Translations under genes and position numbers: made by a program | Origin: Nemopilema nomurai | Taxonomy: Eukaryota; Cnidaria; Scyphozoa; Rhizostomeae; Rhizostomatidae | Assembly: GCA_003864495.1 (NCBI GenBank) | Contig: ML133383.1 | Coordinates: 2,067,560 to 2,131,559, forward strand | Reading direction: 5' to 3' | DNA: 64,000 nucleotides | Shown here: positions 11,301 to 22,104 of the stretch, piece after piece | Position numbering within the stretch: position 1 is the stretch's first letter | Layout: the number at the start of each line of letters is the position of its first letter | Notes under the pieces: generated by a model | The model's database searches: none | Told to the model about the DNA's origin: nothing | The model's input: the letters and a program-made list of their open reading frames with translations, nothing else

Positions 11301-13271
11301 AAAAACGCATTCTGAACAACAAAGAAGGAAAGAGTTCTAACCGTGAGCCTCCCACTGGTGATGTACCCTGTTTTGGCAGCTAGGGGATCTTTCGAAGTTT
11401 TCGATGTCTGAACAAAAACATGACAATCATAAAACAATACAAATCTTTGACTTTTACATCCCTTGGTGACTACTTTTCCATTTGTTGTGCGGTGTCCAAG
11501 ATAAGATAAACTTCAGCAAGGATACAAAAGCAGTATCACCAAGTCCCAAATAGTGAGCTTAACAAATAGAGTCATTAATGATTGAAATTAAAAATAAATT
11601 TTTTGAACCGGTTATAGAATTCTATTCTGTATAGATAGCATAAGGTGAAAGTTATATTGTTGATTTCTGTGAGCCTAAACTTCAGAGCTCAAAAGTTTTG
11701 TTTAATAAGTGCTGTAGCAACTTTCTTGTCTTGGAGTAACAGTGATAAATGAAAATGAATAGTCAATATGCATTCATATATTTCATATTTAAATATCTTG
11801 TATTCTCAGGTAGCTGGGAGAAAAGGTAGACTTTAAGTAATGTTTATAGACCTTACTTCTCAAAGTTAACCTAACTTTTTTAAATAATAGGACATCAGCC
11901 TTGTCGTGAGGTATGGTCTTTATAAGAATCATGTAGCTAATCACTTGACATGTCCTTTACATAAAGTGAACCAAGGAAAACACCAGGTATGCCTACAACA
12001 TCATTCTTCTACTACATCATGGAGTGTCAGTGTTTAATAAACATTGCAAATACATTCTCTTACAACAATGTTCAAGCCTTCCCTTGCTTCCCTTGCAAGG
12101 TACACAAACACACACAAGGAAGAAAATTGTTATGAAGACAGAGTTGAAACTGAGCTTACATCAGTTTTGATAGTAGAATTTGGAGCTTTGCTGGCTTCAT
12201 CCATTTTCTCACAGTTTTCTGTAAAGAGATTTACAATTGCCATTCCGAAAAGGATCCTTTGATTCGGTCTTACTTTCATTGAGTTTCAGTTATTAATTGA
12301 AGTTAGTGTTTGAGCATAAAAAACTTAAAAAAATGTAAATAACAGTTGTGTAGTATGCTATCCAAAGACATACTTGTTTATACTACATTTTATTTATTCT
12401 TGGCTGCTGGACTTTTATGCTGTCATCTTTGTTCCATAGATATATTGTTTGAACAATAAGATTATGAAGGGGTATTTACACAGATAGCTGATTGGAAAAT
12501 TAACTTTTGTTGATAATGTGGATGAACAAATCAAAATTTATTTTGGAAAAACTCCACCTTTGAAGCAGCAGAATGCCTTATGAAGAAGCAACAGAACTGA
12601 GTGAGGACTGGCATGGGTGGTATTATATTGCATGTTTTACTAAAATATTGCATGGCAGCTATAGGCAACTCGTTTATACTTGGATATAAGCAAGACAGTA
12701 ATTCTTGTTGTTGGTAAAGATTTTTATTTATAACATTAGCAGCAAATAATTCATACAAAAGAAATTCAAAATTGGTACCTTTCCTGTCCTCTGTGGAATT
12801 CTTTTTGCCTTTCTTTTCTTTGATGGTGCCACACCTTGAAATCTGCCAATTTTTGACCTTCTCAAATTCAGATCAGCAGAATTCTCTTTTGAGTCATCAG
12901 ATTGGATGAATTCTTCCTCACTTGATGAGTAGTCAAGCTGTTTGAGAATTTCTAAAGAGGGCAGAAAGTGGCAAACAGACCAACTATACAAAACTACAAA
13001 CATGATTGTCAGTAAAATGAAAGCTTTCTACAATGAGATGAATAGTCTACTTAATAAAATGATAGGCTCTTCAAAATAAGAAAAGAAGGTTCCATGCTTT
13101 TTGGTCACACTTTCAGTATCATTGAGGTTTGTATGCAACCACAGCATAAGCCCAGTTAGAAAATGACAGTGCAAACCTTTTTCTGCCATCGTCTTCTCTC
13201 AAAGCATATTCACAGCCAGGAGATATATGTTTATCACCCAAAGCAGAAATATACAGGACTCTGCTGCTCTG
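8323..13271 (-). CDS. Candidate multi-exon gene of unknown function
   Basis: Several coding-looking segments, each bounded by splice consensus, lie in order on the minus strand. They are 13271-13119 (ends at its own stop), 12951-12779 (acidic serine-rich DYSSSEEE followed by a Lys/Arg-rich tail), 12218-12160, 11407-11342, 10138-10104 and 8484-8323. The last is GC-richer, opens with acceptor CTTTTTAG, encodes 53 residues starting VPVEVKDQVNRNLARIL, and ends in TAA. Exons 11407-11342, 10138-10104 and 8484-8323 join with consistent phases (1, 0). The upstream segments do not all join in phase, so exons are missing, alternative, or belong to two genes. I do not recognise the product. The basic tail of the 12.8-kb segment could be a nuclear localisation signal. 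Confidence 0.35.
8502..8865. repeat. Diverged tandem duplication, unit about 184 bp
   Basis: Two neighbouring copies share TTTTCCATAATT (8547 and 8731), the TTTCACCCAC block and the TATGCTGCAA block in the same order at the same offset. They differ by substitutions and small indels, so the duplication is not recent. It lies in the last intron of the candidate minus-strand gene. Confidence 0.6.
9010..9071. repeat. Short tandem repeat, about 19-bp unit
   Basis: About three imperfect copies of a unit like AATTCGAACACTCAAGAAA follow one another. Confidence 0.55.
9593..9832. repeat. 32-bp minisatellite, about 7.5 copies
   Basis: Copies begin with GGGATTCTAG (or GAGATTCTAG) at 9625, 9657, 9689, 9721, 9753, 9785 and 9817, exactly 32 bp apart, with a diverged copy before and a half copy at the end. 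Unit variation is a few substitutions. The minus-strand ORF over it translates the repeat and is not a gene. Confidence 0.95.
10764..10812. mobile_element. MITE family A terminal fragment
   Basis: It carries the family terminal sequence AATAGCTAGAAATAGCGGA followed by a diverged TATACTTA segment. It is a partial copy of the palindromic MITE seen better at 44.5 kb and 46.1 kb. Confidence 0.6.
11058..11195. mobile_element. MITE family A copy
   Basis: It contains GATCCGCAACTGGC, CCGACGTTTGCATACTCTG, GTGTCGGACGAAAAAGTACTT and TTTCTAGCTATTGTAAAG. These are the blocks of the copy at 44.51-44.69 kb, in reverse orientation. The plus-strand ORF at 11033-11233 is largely this element. Confidence 0.7.
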
Positions 13272-13382
13272 CTGGATAAAATTAAATTAGTTTTAGTACA
13301 CCATGAAAGTAAATCGCATGAGTGATTCTAGTTTGTTTATAAATGAAGAAAATGGACCTTGGTACTTTCACAGACATCTAGC

Positions 13383-13507
13383 CAGGAGCGTAGAGAAGGG
13401 GGGGGGGGGTGTGGTAAACGGCGCAAAAGTCCGGGCGCAAAAAATTTTGGTCTTACAGTTAAATATTTTGACTGCGGCGCAAAAGGGCCCGTCTATCAAT
13501 GACCCTG
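13383..13507. mobile_element. hAT-type MITE, 125 bp
   Basis: The element starts CAGGAGCG and ends GACCCTG, i.e. CAG...CTG termini typical of hAT elements. It is flanked by CATCTAGC (13375-13382) and CATCTAGA (13508-13515), an 8-bp target-site duplication with one mismatch. It carries a run of eleven G and no coding capacity. Confidence 0.65.
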
Positions 13508-13515
13508 CATCTAGA

Positions 13516-15132
13516 CACTATTGCAGAAATATTATGCAGGCATTCCCGATGTAATTGATTGAAAACATGAAAAACGCTCATAGTTTCCTTCTATTAGTAA
13601 TAGTAGTATTGACAAAAATTGACAAAAAGCGAAGAAGAAAATCACCTCAAGAGAAACCGTCATCTTTCTGGGTATCAGTTGGAAAAAAGTTTTAGAAAAT
13701 AAAACTTTGATAAATAAATTGAGTAATGCATCCGTTGATTTTCGACTCAGCTTACTCAAAATACCAAATTCTCATCTCATATCGGCCTAAATTCCCAAAC
13801 TTCACTACACCATTAACCTTGAAATCTGCCTTGTTATATTCATTTCTTGGAAAGAAAATGAAAACAGTACCTCTATTGACTGGCTGAAAGTGTAAAAATA
13901 TAATAATTCTGTCGTCTGTTGGTTGTAATTCAGTTGTGTGCTTACAAAAGTTTATCGCTGTTTCATGTCGCCATTTCAACGATTCCCGCGTTTTCCCTGC
14001 TCATATTAGCACGACCTGTAAACTAGCTCCCAATCCTCCGAGAAATCAGCTGTTCCTACAAAAGTGATTTGTTTTCTGAATAGAAATAAAATACCTAGCA
14101 CCTAGTCATAAAGAAAGAAAAATACTGGCTTTTTGAAATTTGCAGCTTATTCAAATATTTTTTGGCAAGTTGTTTCTGTTAAATTTTAGCCACTGCGTGC
14201 GAAACTGGATTGGACTTTCTTGGACCGTAAAAGCGTGAAAACTTTTATAGCGGGATTTGGTGTGAATAAAGGTTAAATATTTGGTGAAACGTAAAACTCA
14301 TTTTCATCAACGGGAACTCATGAGTCAAAAATTTCCATGCGGGAATTCGTGTAAGCTCCCTCCTAGGAAGGGGGCACTTGATAGGGGTGGTCGTGTCGTT
14401 TTTTGTTTCTCTAAATTTGGCCATATGAGTCGGTCAACTTCACTGACAACTAAACTGCCAGAAAGGAAATTTGCCCACATTTCCATCGAGTTTCAAATTG
14501 CAAGCGCAAATCTGGTTAACTTGAACTTGATTCATATATTGGGGAGGGGGGGACTATCAGTGGCAGCCTAAGAAGTTTCTTTAGAAGAATAACTTGACAG
14601 ATTTTTCAAGGAACAAGCTACGTCAGAAAAACAACACTGAACATTTATTGCCATAAGTAAATGCCATAAATGTGTCTTACCTACATTTAAGTTTGTCACG
14701 GAAAGAAAACTTATCGAAACCAAGGATTTGGAGAAAGGACACAGAGGAGTAGCAACAACAACAATAATACTAACATGGTAGCAAGTCTTCTATGAATGAA
14801 TTTACAAGAGGGGTTGAAGAAGAAATAATCTTCCGACCAGGCAAGAACCAGCTGGTTTAGCTTTTGTCATGCCCGTACAAGCACCAGGTACTATGTGTTT
14901 ATAAGAGTTGATAACATGCAATAAACCGGTTGCAAACTGTTGGCTAATGCTCTTCCTTGCGGTTTATTTCGCATGTATCGAATTTCTCAGAGACTGTACA
15001 CCTCTTAGATATACCAACTCCTATTTTGTAAAGTATGCTTTGAGCAATGAGTTTTATCTTTTGTATAATGCGAAATTGCTCACACAGGTATCCCCAAACG
15101 AAAAAGTGGTTGAAAAAGTACGCCTGTTGATC
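13516..15132. other. Intergenic and 5' flank of the B4GAT1-like gene
   Basis: No gene recognised. Short ORFs on both strands have no recognisable domains. The end of this stretch must hold the promoter and 5' untranslated sequence of the glycosyltransferase gene; I see no convincing TATA box. Confidence 0.45.
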
Positions 15133-18100
15133 ATGAGGCAGCGAAAATTCTGCTATTTCTCGCTATTCATCTTGGTTGCTGTTCTTCTTTTGGTGAATTT
15201 CTTCTTCTTCAAGGCACAAAATTTAACTGCACACAAGAAGGTTGTGTTTTTTGTTATCAGCCCATTATGTTCTGACCTTTGATATTTGTATAATTTTTTT
15301 GCTCTTGAGTTTCATCTCGGTCAGACCTTAGGGCTTTGTCCCTTCTCATATACAAGTTATGTTTATGCCTTTGCTGCTAATGTGCCATGCTGCTTCTTGT
15401 TAATGTATCTTGAACCACATGAATGAAGCATTTTTAATACGACATATGACAGTATGAGAACCAGCTAGATTTTTTTGCTAGTGGAAGTAGAGCTACTAAG
15501 ATGAAAACTGAAATATTTCTCAATGCATTAAAGTTAGTTATGGTAACAAATATTTTTATTTTATTACCTAATGTTAAGGAACATATTTTTTCATTTCAGG
15601 TCCATGCATATGTTCCAGTTATTTTTGACAAGCTTGAACCAGATTCCACTGGTTTGTATAGAACCTGGCCATTGTTTAAGAAAACATTGCACCAAAAGTT
15701 TGGCATTGACATAACAATAATCTCACAAACATCAGTTCAGAATTTATTCGATTTGCAGCATCTTGTAGACCGTTGGGATGGTGCTGTCTCTGTTAGTAGG
15801 TACCCAACATGTGTCATGTCTCTTCAAACACATCTGTCAGCTGTTTTTATTTGAAGATATTTATATTTATGCCTTAATTTAATTTTTGCTTCATTTGTAT
15901 ATGCATGACCTTTCACTGTTAATTACTCAATTAAAACATTAGCAAAGAAGCCAAAGTTTTTCATGAGGAAAAAATTGACTTTTAGAACTCAATGATTGTA
16001 AATGATGTGATTTTAGAGTTTGCTGTATTCATTTCAAAGGATTTTAAAAAGCAATTACCTTTTCAGGCATAATTTTAAAGGGACATTATTGATTGCAGGT
16101 GTTTTTGCCCCTGGTGAAGACATATATGCTGCTATTGAAAGTATAGAAAAATTGAGACAATGTAATGAAGCCATCAAAAAAAATGTGGACTTTACACTTG
16201 TTCTAGCACTGTCTCACCCACCAAGACACAAAAATTTAGCAGTTTATTTGCGAAAAGCTGCAAATCACCTGTCAAGTGAATGCTCACATGCGACCTCAGA
16301 AGATATTTCCAGAACATTGATAAATTATGGTAACATAAATGTATGTTAATTTTAAATGTCTTCTTATTTTAAGTTTTTGTAATGACTTCATTATTTTGAA
16401 AATAGTTATAGTTATGGTAGATGGTGCCACAACATAGAGAACAATGCATATTCAAATTTAGTTTAGATTTGCAATCTCAAATAACAGTATTAATCTTGTA
16501 AGTTGATGATAATTTTTTTTAATTTTCAGGTGCCATATCCTGTTAATCTCCTACGAAATGTGGCTATTGAAAACTCAGTTACTTCACACATACTTGTAAT
16601 TGACATTGACATGGTGCCATCAGCTAACCTTAGAAAATATTTTCAACAGGCATTTCCTAAGATTCGAATGGAGAATGGAGGTACTTTTCAAATTGATTCT
16701 CAAAGTTTGTACATACATCATCACAAGGCTTGCTATATAGTATACGCCCCTGTTTAATGACTTGAAATTACCTTGTATTAAATGTCTTTGCCTGACCATG
16801 TTCCTTTATTTGAGTTTCAATTTTGTTTAAGTTCACACAGGATTTTTATAGATAGCCCATATATTTCAAGGGTTGGTTTGGAAACGGTTCCGTTTCCTTC
16901 ATGGTTTTATACAGTTCATTTTATTTTAGTTTATGTTTTACCCACATTTGAGCTCAGAAAAGGAGTATCTGATCCTCACACTAGAGATGATCTTATCAGA
17001 TTATGGGGTCAGGAGGAAGCACGCCCATTTTACCAGCAGGTATGCTGGAAATGCCAGAAAGAAACTGATTATGATAGATGGAAGCAGTAAGTGCAATTGT
17101 GGGAAACTAAACATTAATAGCTATAAAATGTTTTATTCATGCTAGTGAATGGTTGTGAATGTTGCAATGTACCAATTTTCCAAAGGTCAAGATTTCAATT
17201 GTCACCAAGTTGCAAAGGTTCCATACAGTGACGTGCCGAGGGGTTTGAGTGGGGAGGGGGTGTAACATGAGAAATTTGCCGACAGGGTTGATTAAAGATA
17301 GTTAATCATAGCGCACAAATTTTTAACTCTGGTTCCGTAATAGTTCCTTTGTGTCTAAACTGGATATAACAAAAGTGCAAATCGAATTCTTCCCCGAAAT
17401 ACCGACACGCTGTTATAGTTGTTTTAACTTTTACCGACAGGCAAAAAATTACCGACAGCTTCTACAAAAAGTGGGGGGTGTGACATCCCCCCCCCCACAC
17501 CCCCTAGTTCGGCACGCCCCTGGTTCCATAATCACAAAAGTCCCTAAATTTCAAAGGTCTCTATATTGCAGAAGTTACAAGGTTGCAAGAGTCCCAGCTT
17601 TTGCTTTATTTAAAAAAAAGCTCTACATGTTACAGGTTTCTTTCACTGCAGAAACAGCTCTAGGAACATGTGGAACTTCACAGTATTTGGAAATCATATG
17701 TAGCGCATCTTTTTACATACACCTATATCTGCATCTTGCAAATATTTAAAGCAACTCAAATGAATTCCGACGCATTTTCCATTTTTTCTAGTTTCCCATC
17801 CTTAATCTCATCACTAAGCTACAAAGTTGAATGGAGGGACCCCTGGGAGCCATTTTTCATTGCAGAGAGAGGAGCTTTGCTATACGATGAAAGATTCAAA
17901 CAAGTAAAAATTTTACTGCCCTTCTTTTAAATTCTTCCAACTGTAGTTAAATATTTTTTTATAAACGATTTACTCCCGAATAGCCGCTAGAATGTAGTTT
18001 TACTAACGAAGCTAGAGCACGTTGTTGACGTAGCCATCTGGAAACATATTTAACCAAGGAATCAAGCACATAGTATCCATATATTATCCATGCTTTATAT

Positions 18101-18453
18101 AATATTGACATTTTTATCAAGGTCAATCTGACGTTTTAAGAACCAAAAAATTTGTACTATTTAGAAACACGCTGTTTTCATTAAGAGAATATAACTTAAC
18201 AGCCACATAAATGTCAATATGTCTGTCTCAATTGCAGTATGGTTTCAATCGAATTAGTCAGGTATGTGAAATGCATTTCTCAGGACACGATTTCTACGTT
18301 CTGAAAGATGCTTTCTTGGTACATCACGGTTTCAAGGAGAAGACTCGCTTTCACAAGTCAAAGGATGAAGAGAATGCAAGGAACCGGGACCTTTTCAGGG
18401 CATTCAAGGAGGAACTCAAAATCAAATACCCTGCATCTGAAAGGCGCTGTTGA
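15133..18453 (+). CDS. B4GAT1: Beta-1,4-glucuronyltransferase 1-like (GT49)
   Basis: Golgi type II glycosyltransferase. Known B4GAT1 adds glucuronic acid to xylose on alpha-dystroglycan O-mannosyl glycans, priming LARGE. Seven exons, all in phase: 15133-15240, 15600-15799, 16067-16340, 16530-16680, 16930-17086, 17792-17903 and 18238-18453, giving 405 aa against about 415 in vertebrates. A short cytosolic tail (MRQRK) precedes one membrane segment at about residues 7-25. The catalytic DxD is D219-I220-D221 in VIDIDMVPS. Downstream come FELRKG, the CWKCQ and DYDRW block, [21 protein letters not shown] across an exon junction, HHGFKE, and a C-terminal Cys as in the vertebrate protein. The start at 15133 is chosen because it directly precedes the membrane anchor; the ORF also runs upstream. 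The exon 1 donor (AAG|GTTGTG) is the weakest junction. Confidence 0.9.
17218..17530. mobile_element. hAT-type MITE with perfect 8-bp target duplication
   Basis: The element at 17226-17522 (297 bp) starts CAGTGACGTGCCGAG and ends CGGCACGCCCCTG, imperfect inverted termini beginning CAG. It is flanked by the identical 8-mer GTTCCATA at 17218-17225 and 17523-17530. It has subterminal G and C runs and no transposase. It sits in intron 5 of the glucuronyltransferase gene, so it is spliced out. Confidence 0.88.
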
Positions 18454-21400
18454 TTCCTCTGACGCTCTTAATGAAGAAGTTTACTAGTTGAGACGTCTAC
18501 AAAGAGAGAAGCCACATTTATAGGCTTCCATTTCAAGTCATTGACGCTGTTGCTATCTCTATCTATTCGTATAAGATATGCGCCAATAGTCACTGGGACC
18601 TTTGTACCACTTAGGCCACTTTTACACATGCTATCCTGCCCTACTGTGCCTAGTATCTATTAAAAATGCTTTTATTTTAGTTGATATCGTCCGACGCGAC
18701 TTTCTATAATCAATTTTGAGCAATTGCTTGTGGTACAAACTTCACAATAGCTAGAAATAGCGGAACATGTTTTTAATACTATTGTGAAAATCGTTTTCAT
18801 CAACACCTCCATTAGGTCAAGCAGAAGGATTAAGAATAGAATCGAATCGCGTTTTTCCACACCGGAGTCTGCGTCATAGAGCATTTTTGATGTGGTTCGT
18901 ACCATTATATGCCCGTAGTATTATTTGAGGACAGTCAAACCAAATAAGAGCTTTGTGTAATATTTCAAAGTTAGTCCCGCATTTTAAGAAGTCTTTTTGG
19001 AATAGAGGGTTTTTGGCCGGCCACAGGTAAATCAAATTTCACCTAATGCGGCGAAGCGGCATGTGACCGCTGCGACGCACATAACTATATTTTGTTACCC
19101 TGCGGCATTCTATTCAATTGTCAACTGTGTTATACGCTACATAGAACAAAGATGTTATTATTATAGATATGATTATATAATCGCAATTCTTAGTGAAAAT
19201 ATATCTAGCTTGCCGACACATGAATGTTTTGATCTGTTTACATCTTGTCCTCGTTTCACCTTCTCAACAAGTGTAGGGAAAAATAACTTGCTGGGTAATT
19301 TTGGCAATTTCTTTGGCAGTAATTTTTACAGAACAATTAAAATTATCTTTAGAGAAGTACATAAATGTAACTATGCCATCACTGAACTAAAGTGTTAAAC
19401 TAAAGTACATGGGCTCCGACACAGGTTGAAAAATGGTGGGGCCAGGGGAGATTTTTAAAATGACGTTTAGAAAACCTCTAAAATGAGAACTTAAGGAACT
19501 TTTAAGAAACCTTTGGTACTAGAATCTGATGATTTGAGGTCTACGAATAAGGAACTTTTGGAACTAGGCCTTGAGGTAGGTTCCTTATGAAAAAAATCGC
19601 GTAAAGCAGAAGATAAACATAGATGTACACATTTCAGCTTCGGCACCCAGTCTTATGCCCTACACTCCTAAGGTCTGCTATCAACGTATTCGAAACTTCA
19701 TTTCTATAGTTCCAAACAAGCATTCTAAAAAGAATGCAGTATAGGACTTATTGTTTACAGATTATCATCCTGTTTACCCTAAGTGCAACAATTTGGTTAA
19801 ACGAGATAGGCCAAACACACTGCACAGCAATAATAATAAAGTCAGTTGCTGTCACAAGCAAGGGTTGAGCAAGATAAAAGTTATTACAGCAGCAATGGTG
19901 AATTTCCAGCCATTAGGTAGCATTCTAAAGGCGCTGTTTCCAACCGTGCAAAAACCTTGTCCATTAAAATACCTGATCATATTTGGAGAGTTTGTAAATT
20001 CTGTGAAAAGAGAAGGCATTGTAGGGGAGGAGAGATTCCAATTTATTTTTGGAAATGAGAGAACCTTTTCTGAGTCTGTAGATTAGGAAGATTTTGTCCA
20101 AAACAATAGTGATTGTTTATCGATAAGTTTTGCATAATTTTGGTTACTTTGGATTTGGCGATAGATTTGGTTTGGCCGCAATACTTTAAAAACAAATCTT
20201 TCCTGTCAATACTTCCATCACAAAGGTAGCCTGATTGGGGCTTTCTGCGACTTTAACAATAGAGTAGAACTTTTGGGATATTTACTTTTGCAAACTCCTT
20301 TCAAAACATAGTACAATATCGTCGCAGGAATTGTGTGCTTGTGCATTTATTGTTTTAATAGGAATGCTGAGCTTGTTCAAAGGGCATAAAACCTTTAGTT
20401 ATAAGACCAACTTTAGTCTTACAGCAGGAAGTGTCGAGGGTTGATGTAAGTAAGAATTTATTTTTCCTCCGACAAGGAGTAAAATCCTTCCTAAATGAAA
20501 TTCCTTCTAGATTGGATTTTCTGGGTGCTGATTTTACTTTGGACTACCCAGATTATTACAGAAATCAGAGATGTCTTATAGAAATTGGTCTTATTATTTC
20601 TATCAATACTTAAAAGGATTTAATATTTTTGTCATAGATTGCGTGATATAAAATTAGGACAGAAAAGTTGAAAAAGAGCGTCAGATTTTTGGAGTAGGAT
20701 GTTATGAAGCTTAGGAAACTGAATATTATTTTTTGTATCTTTTTGTAGCATTCCATCTGTTTTATTTTCTTTGTAAATTCCGCTTACTGAAAAATAAGTT
20801 AGCATTTGTCTGCGGTGCTTAGCCCACTTAGTGCAAAAGCTGAAAGAATGCAGAAAGATCGAGAAAAATTGGTATGAGGACAGGAGTTTAAAAGCAGAAG
20901 ACTTTGCTGATATTTTTCAACTCTTAATCATAAGCGTTGTTTATTTGTAATCTTGCATGGAGCTTTAAAAACTGACTTTCTTTGACATCTTGATGTCTGA
21001 AGATGCCGCAATCCTTAAACCATTGTTTAAAGAGTTTCAAAAAGTATTGAAATACAAAATCCAATCTAAACACACTATCATCAAACTTCAAGCCGTTTCC
21101 GCGAACTCCAAGGCAAATAATTGATAATTGATAATTGAAAATTTCCACAAAACAGGCTAGGCCGACATTCAGAAACCATCTTGTCAGACTCTCTTACGAC
21201 TCATCGTCAGGAACAGCAAGCCCTTGAATTCATCATCAGTTGGTGTTAATTAGCATCGCAATCGAGTAATTGCCAGGTAATTCTATCATTTGATTTTCAA
21301 GCACATTCGTCTTTGATGACTGCCCAGAAGATGCCTACACGTGCAGCGTTGTCTATTCTGTTTATGCTTTTATATTTTTTGTCCGTTCTCTGCTTTCGAA

Positions 21401-22104
21401 ACAGCTGAGCACCACAACACCCTCAGCTATTGAACTGTTCGTAACTAGCCACAACAAAACCTCCCCCTGCATTTGCCCCCTCCCCCCCCCGAACATTTTG
21501 CCCATGTGCTTTATACGTAGCTTTTGGTATGAATTGTTCAGGATTTCTCCCTAAACTGCGGCTTGCATTAATCCGTAACTTCGAGTCTTTTGAAACACGA
21601 AGATCTATATCACGTTAAAGCAAGGCATTATTTTATAAATGCATTGTGTCCCCCCAGGATTTTCTGTGATAGCCCCCCAAGTTTCCTCGGGCTAGAATCG
21701 TCCCTGAACAACGGGCATAAGCACGCTCGTGTTTGAAAGCGTAAATGAATCAGACAGAAGATGTTTTTTCGTGAAATGTTTCAAGGGGTTATGAAGCAGC
21801 CAGCATCATTGTGACCCCTGTGGGCAGAAGCACCATACAGTACTTGCTCTTTATTTTGGAGGTCCCACAAACCTTCCCTGACCAGACGTTGCCCTAGTTA
21901 CGTTCTAACCCCAATATAGCCTACTTGACAATTTCATTAAAGTGATTTGCATATTTCTATACATTTTACGGCCTGTCATTTCCTAGCCAAGTGCAAAATA
22001 ACTCGATTACTTGGCCTGCTGCCAGTTCCAGTTAACTCAAGATTCCCCATAAGCGATAAACAAACATTGAAAATAATACGTTTGGTATATCAAAGCTTCT
22101 GAAC
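18454..22104. other. Intergenic; B4GAT1 3' end and transposon scraps
   Basis: It holds the 3' untranslated region of the glycosyltransferase, a fragment of MITE family A, and C-rich tracts at about 21.48 kb and 21.65-21.71 kb. The segment ending ATCGTCCCTG near 21.71 kb looks like a hAT-type terminus, but no partner end or target duplication was found. ORFs here (19063-19398, 19751-20086, 20431-20613) show no recognisable domain. Confidence 0.5.
18729..18776. mobile_element. MITE family A terminal fragment
   Basis: It matches the family terminus: GTACAAACTTCACAATAGC followed by TAGAAATAGCGGAAC. Only one end is recognisable. Confidence 0.65.

Noticed and set aside
19409..19648. Possible transposon with TGGGCTCCGAC and CTTCGGCACCCA ends
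   Set aside because: The inverted ends are short and imperfect, and no target-site duplication was found.
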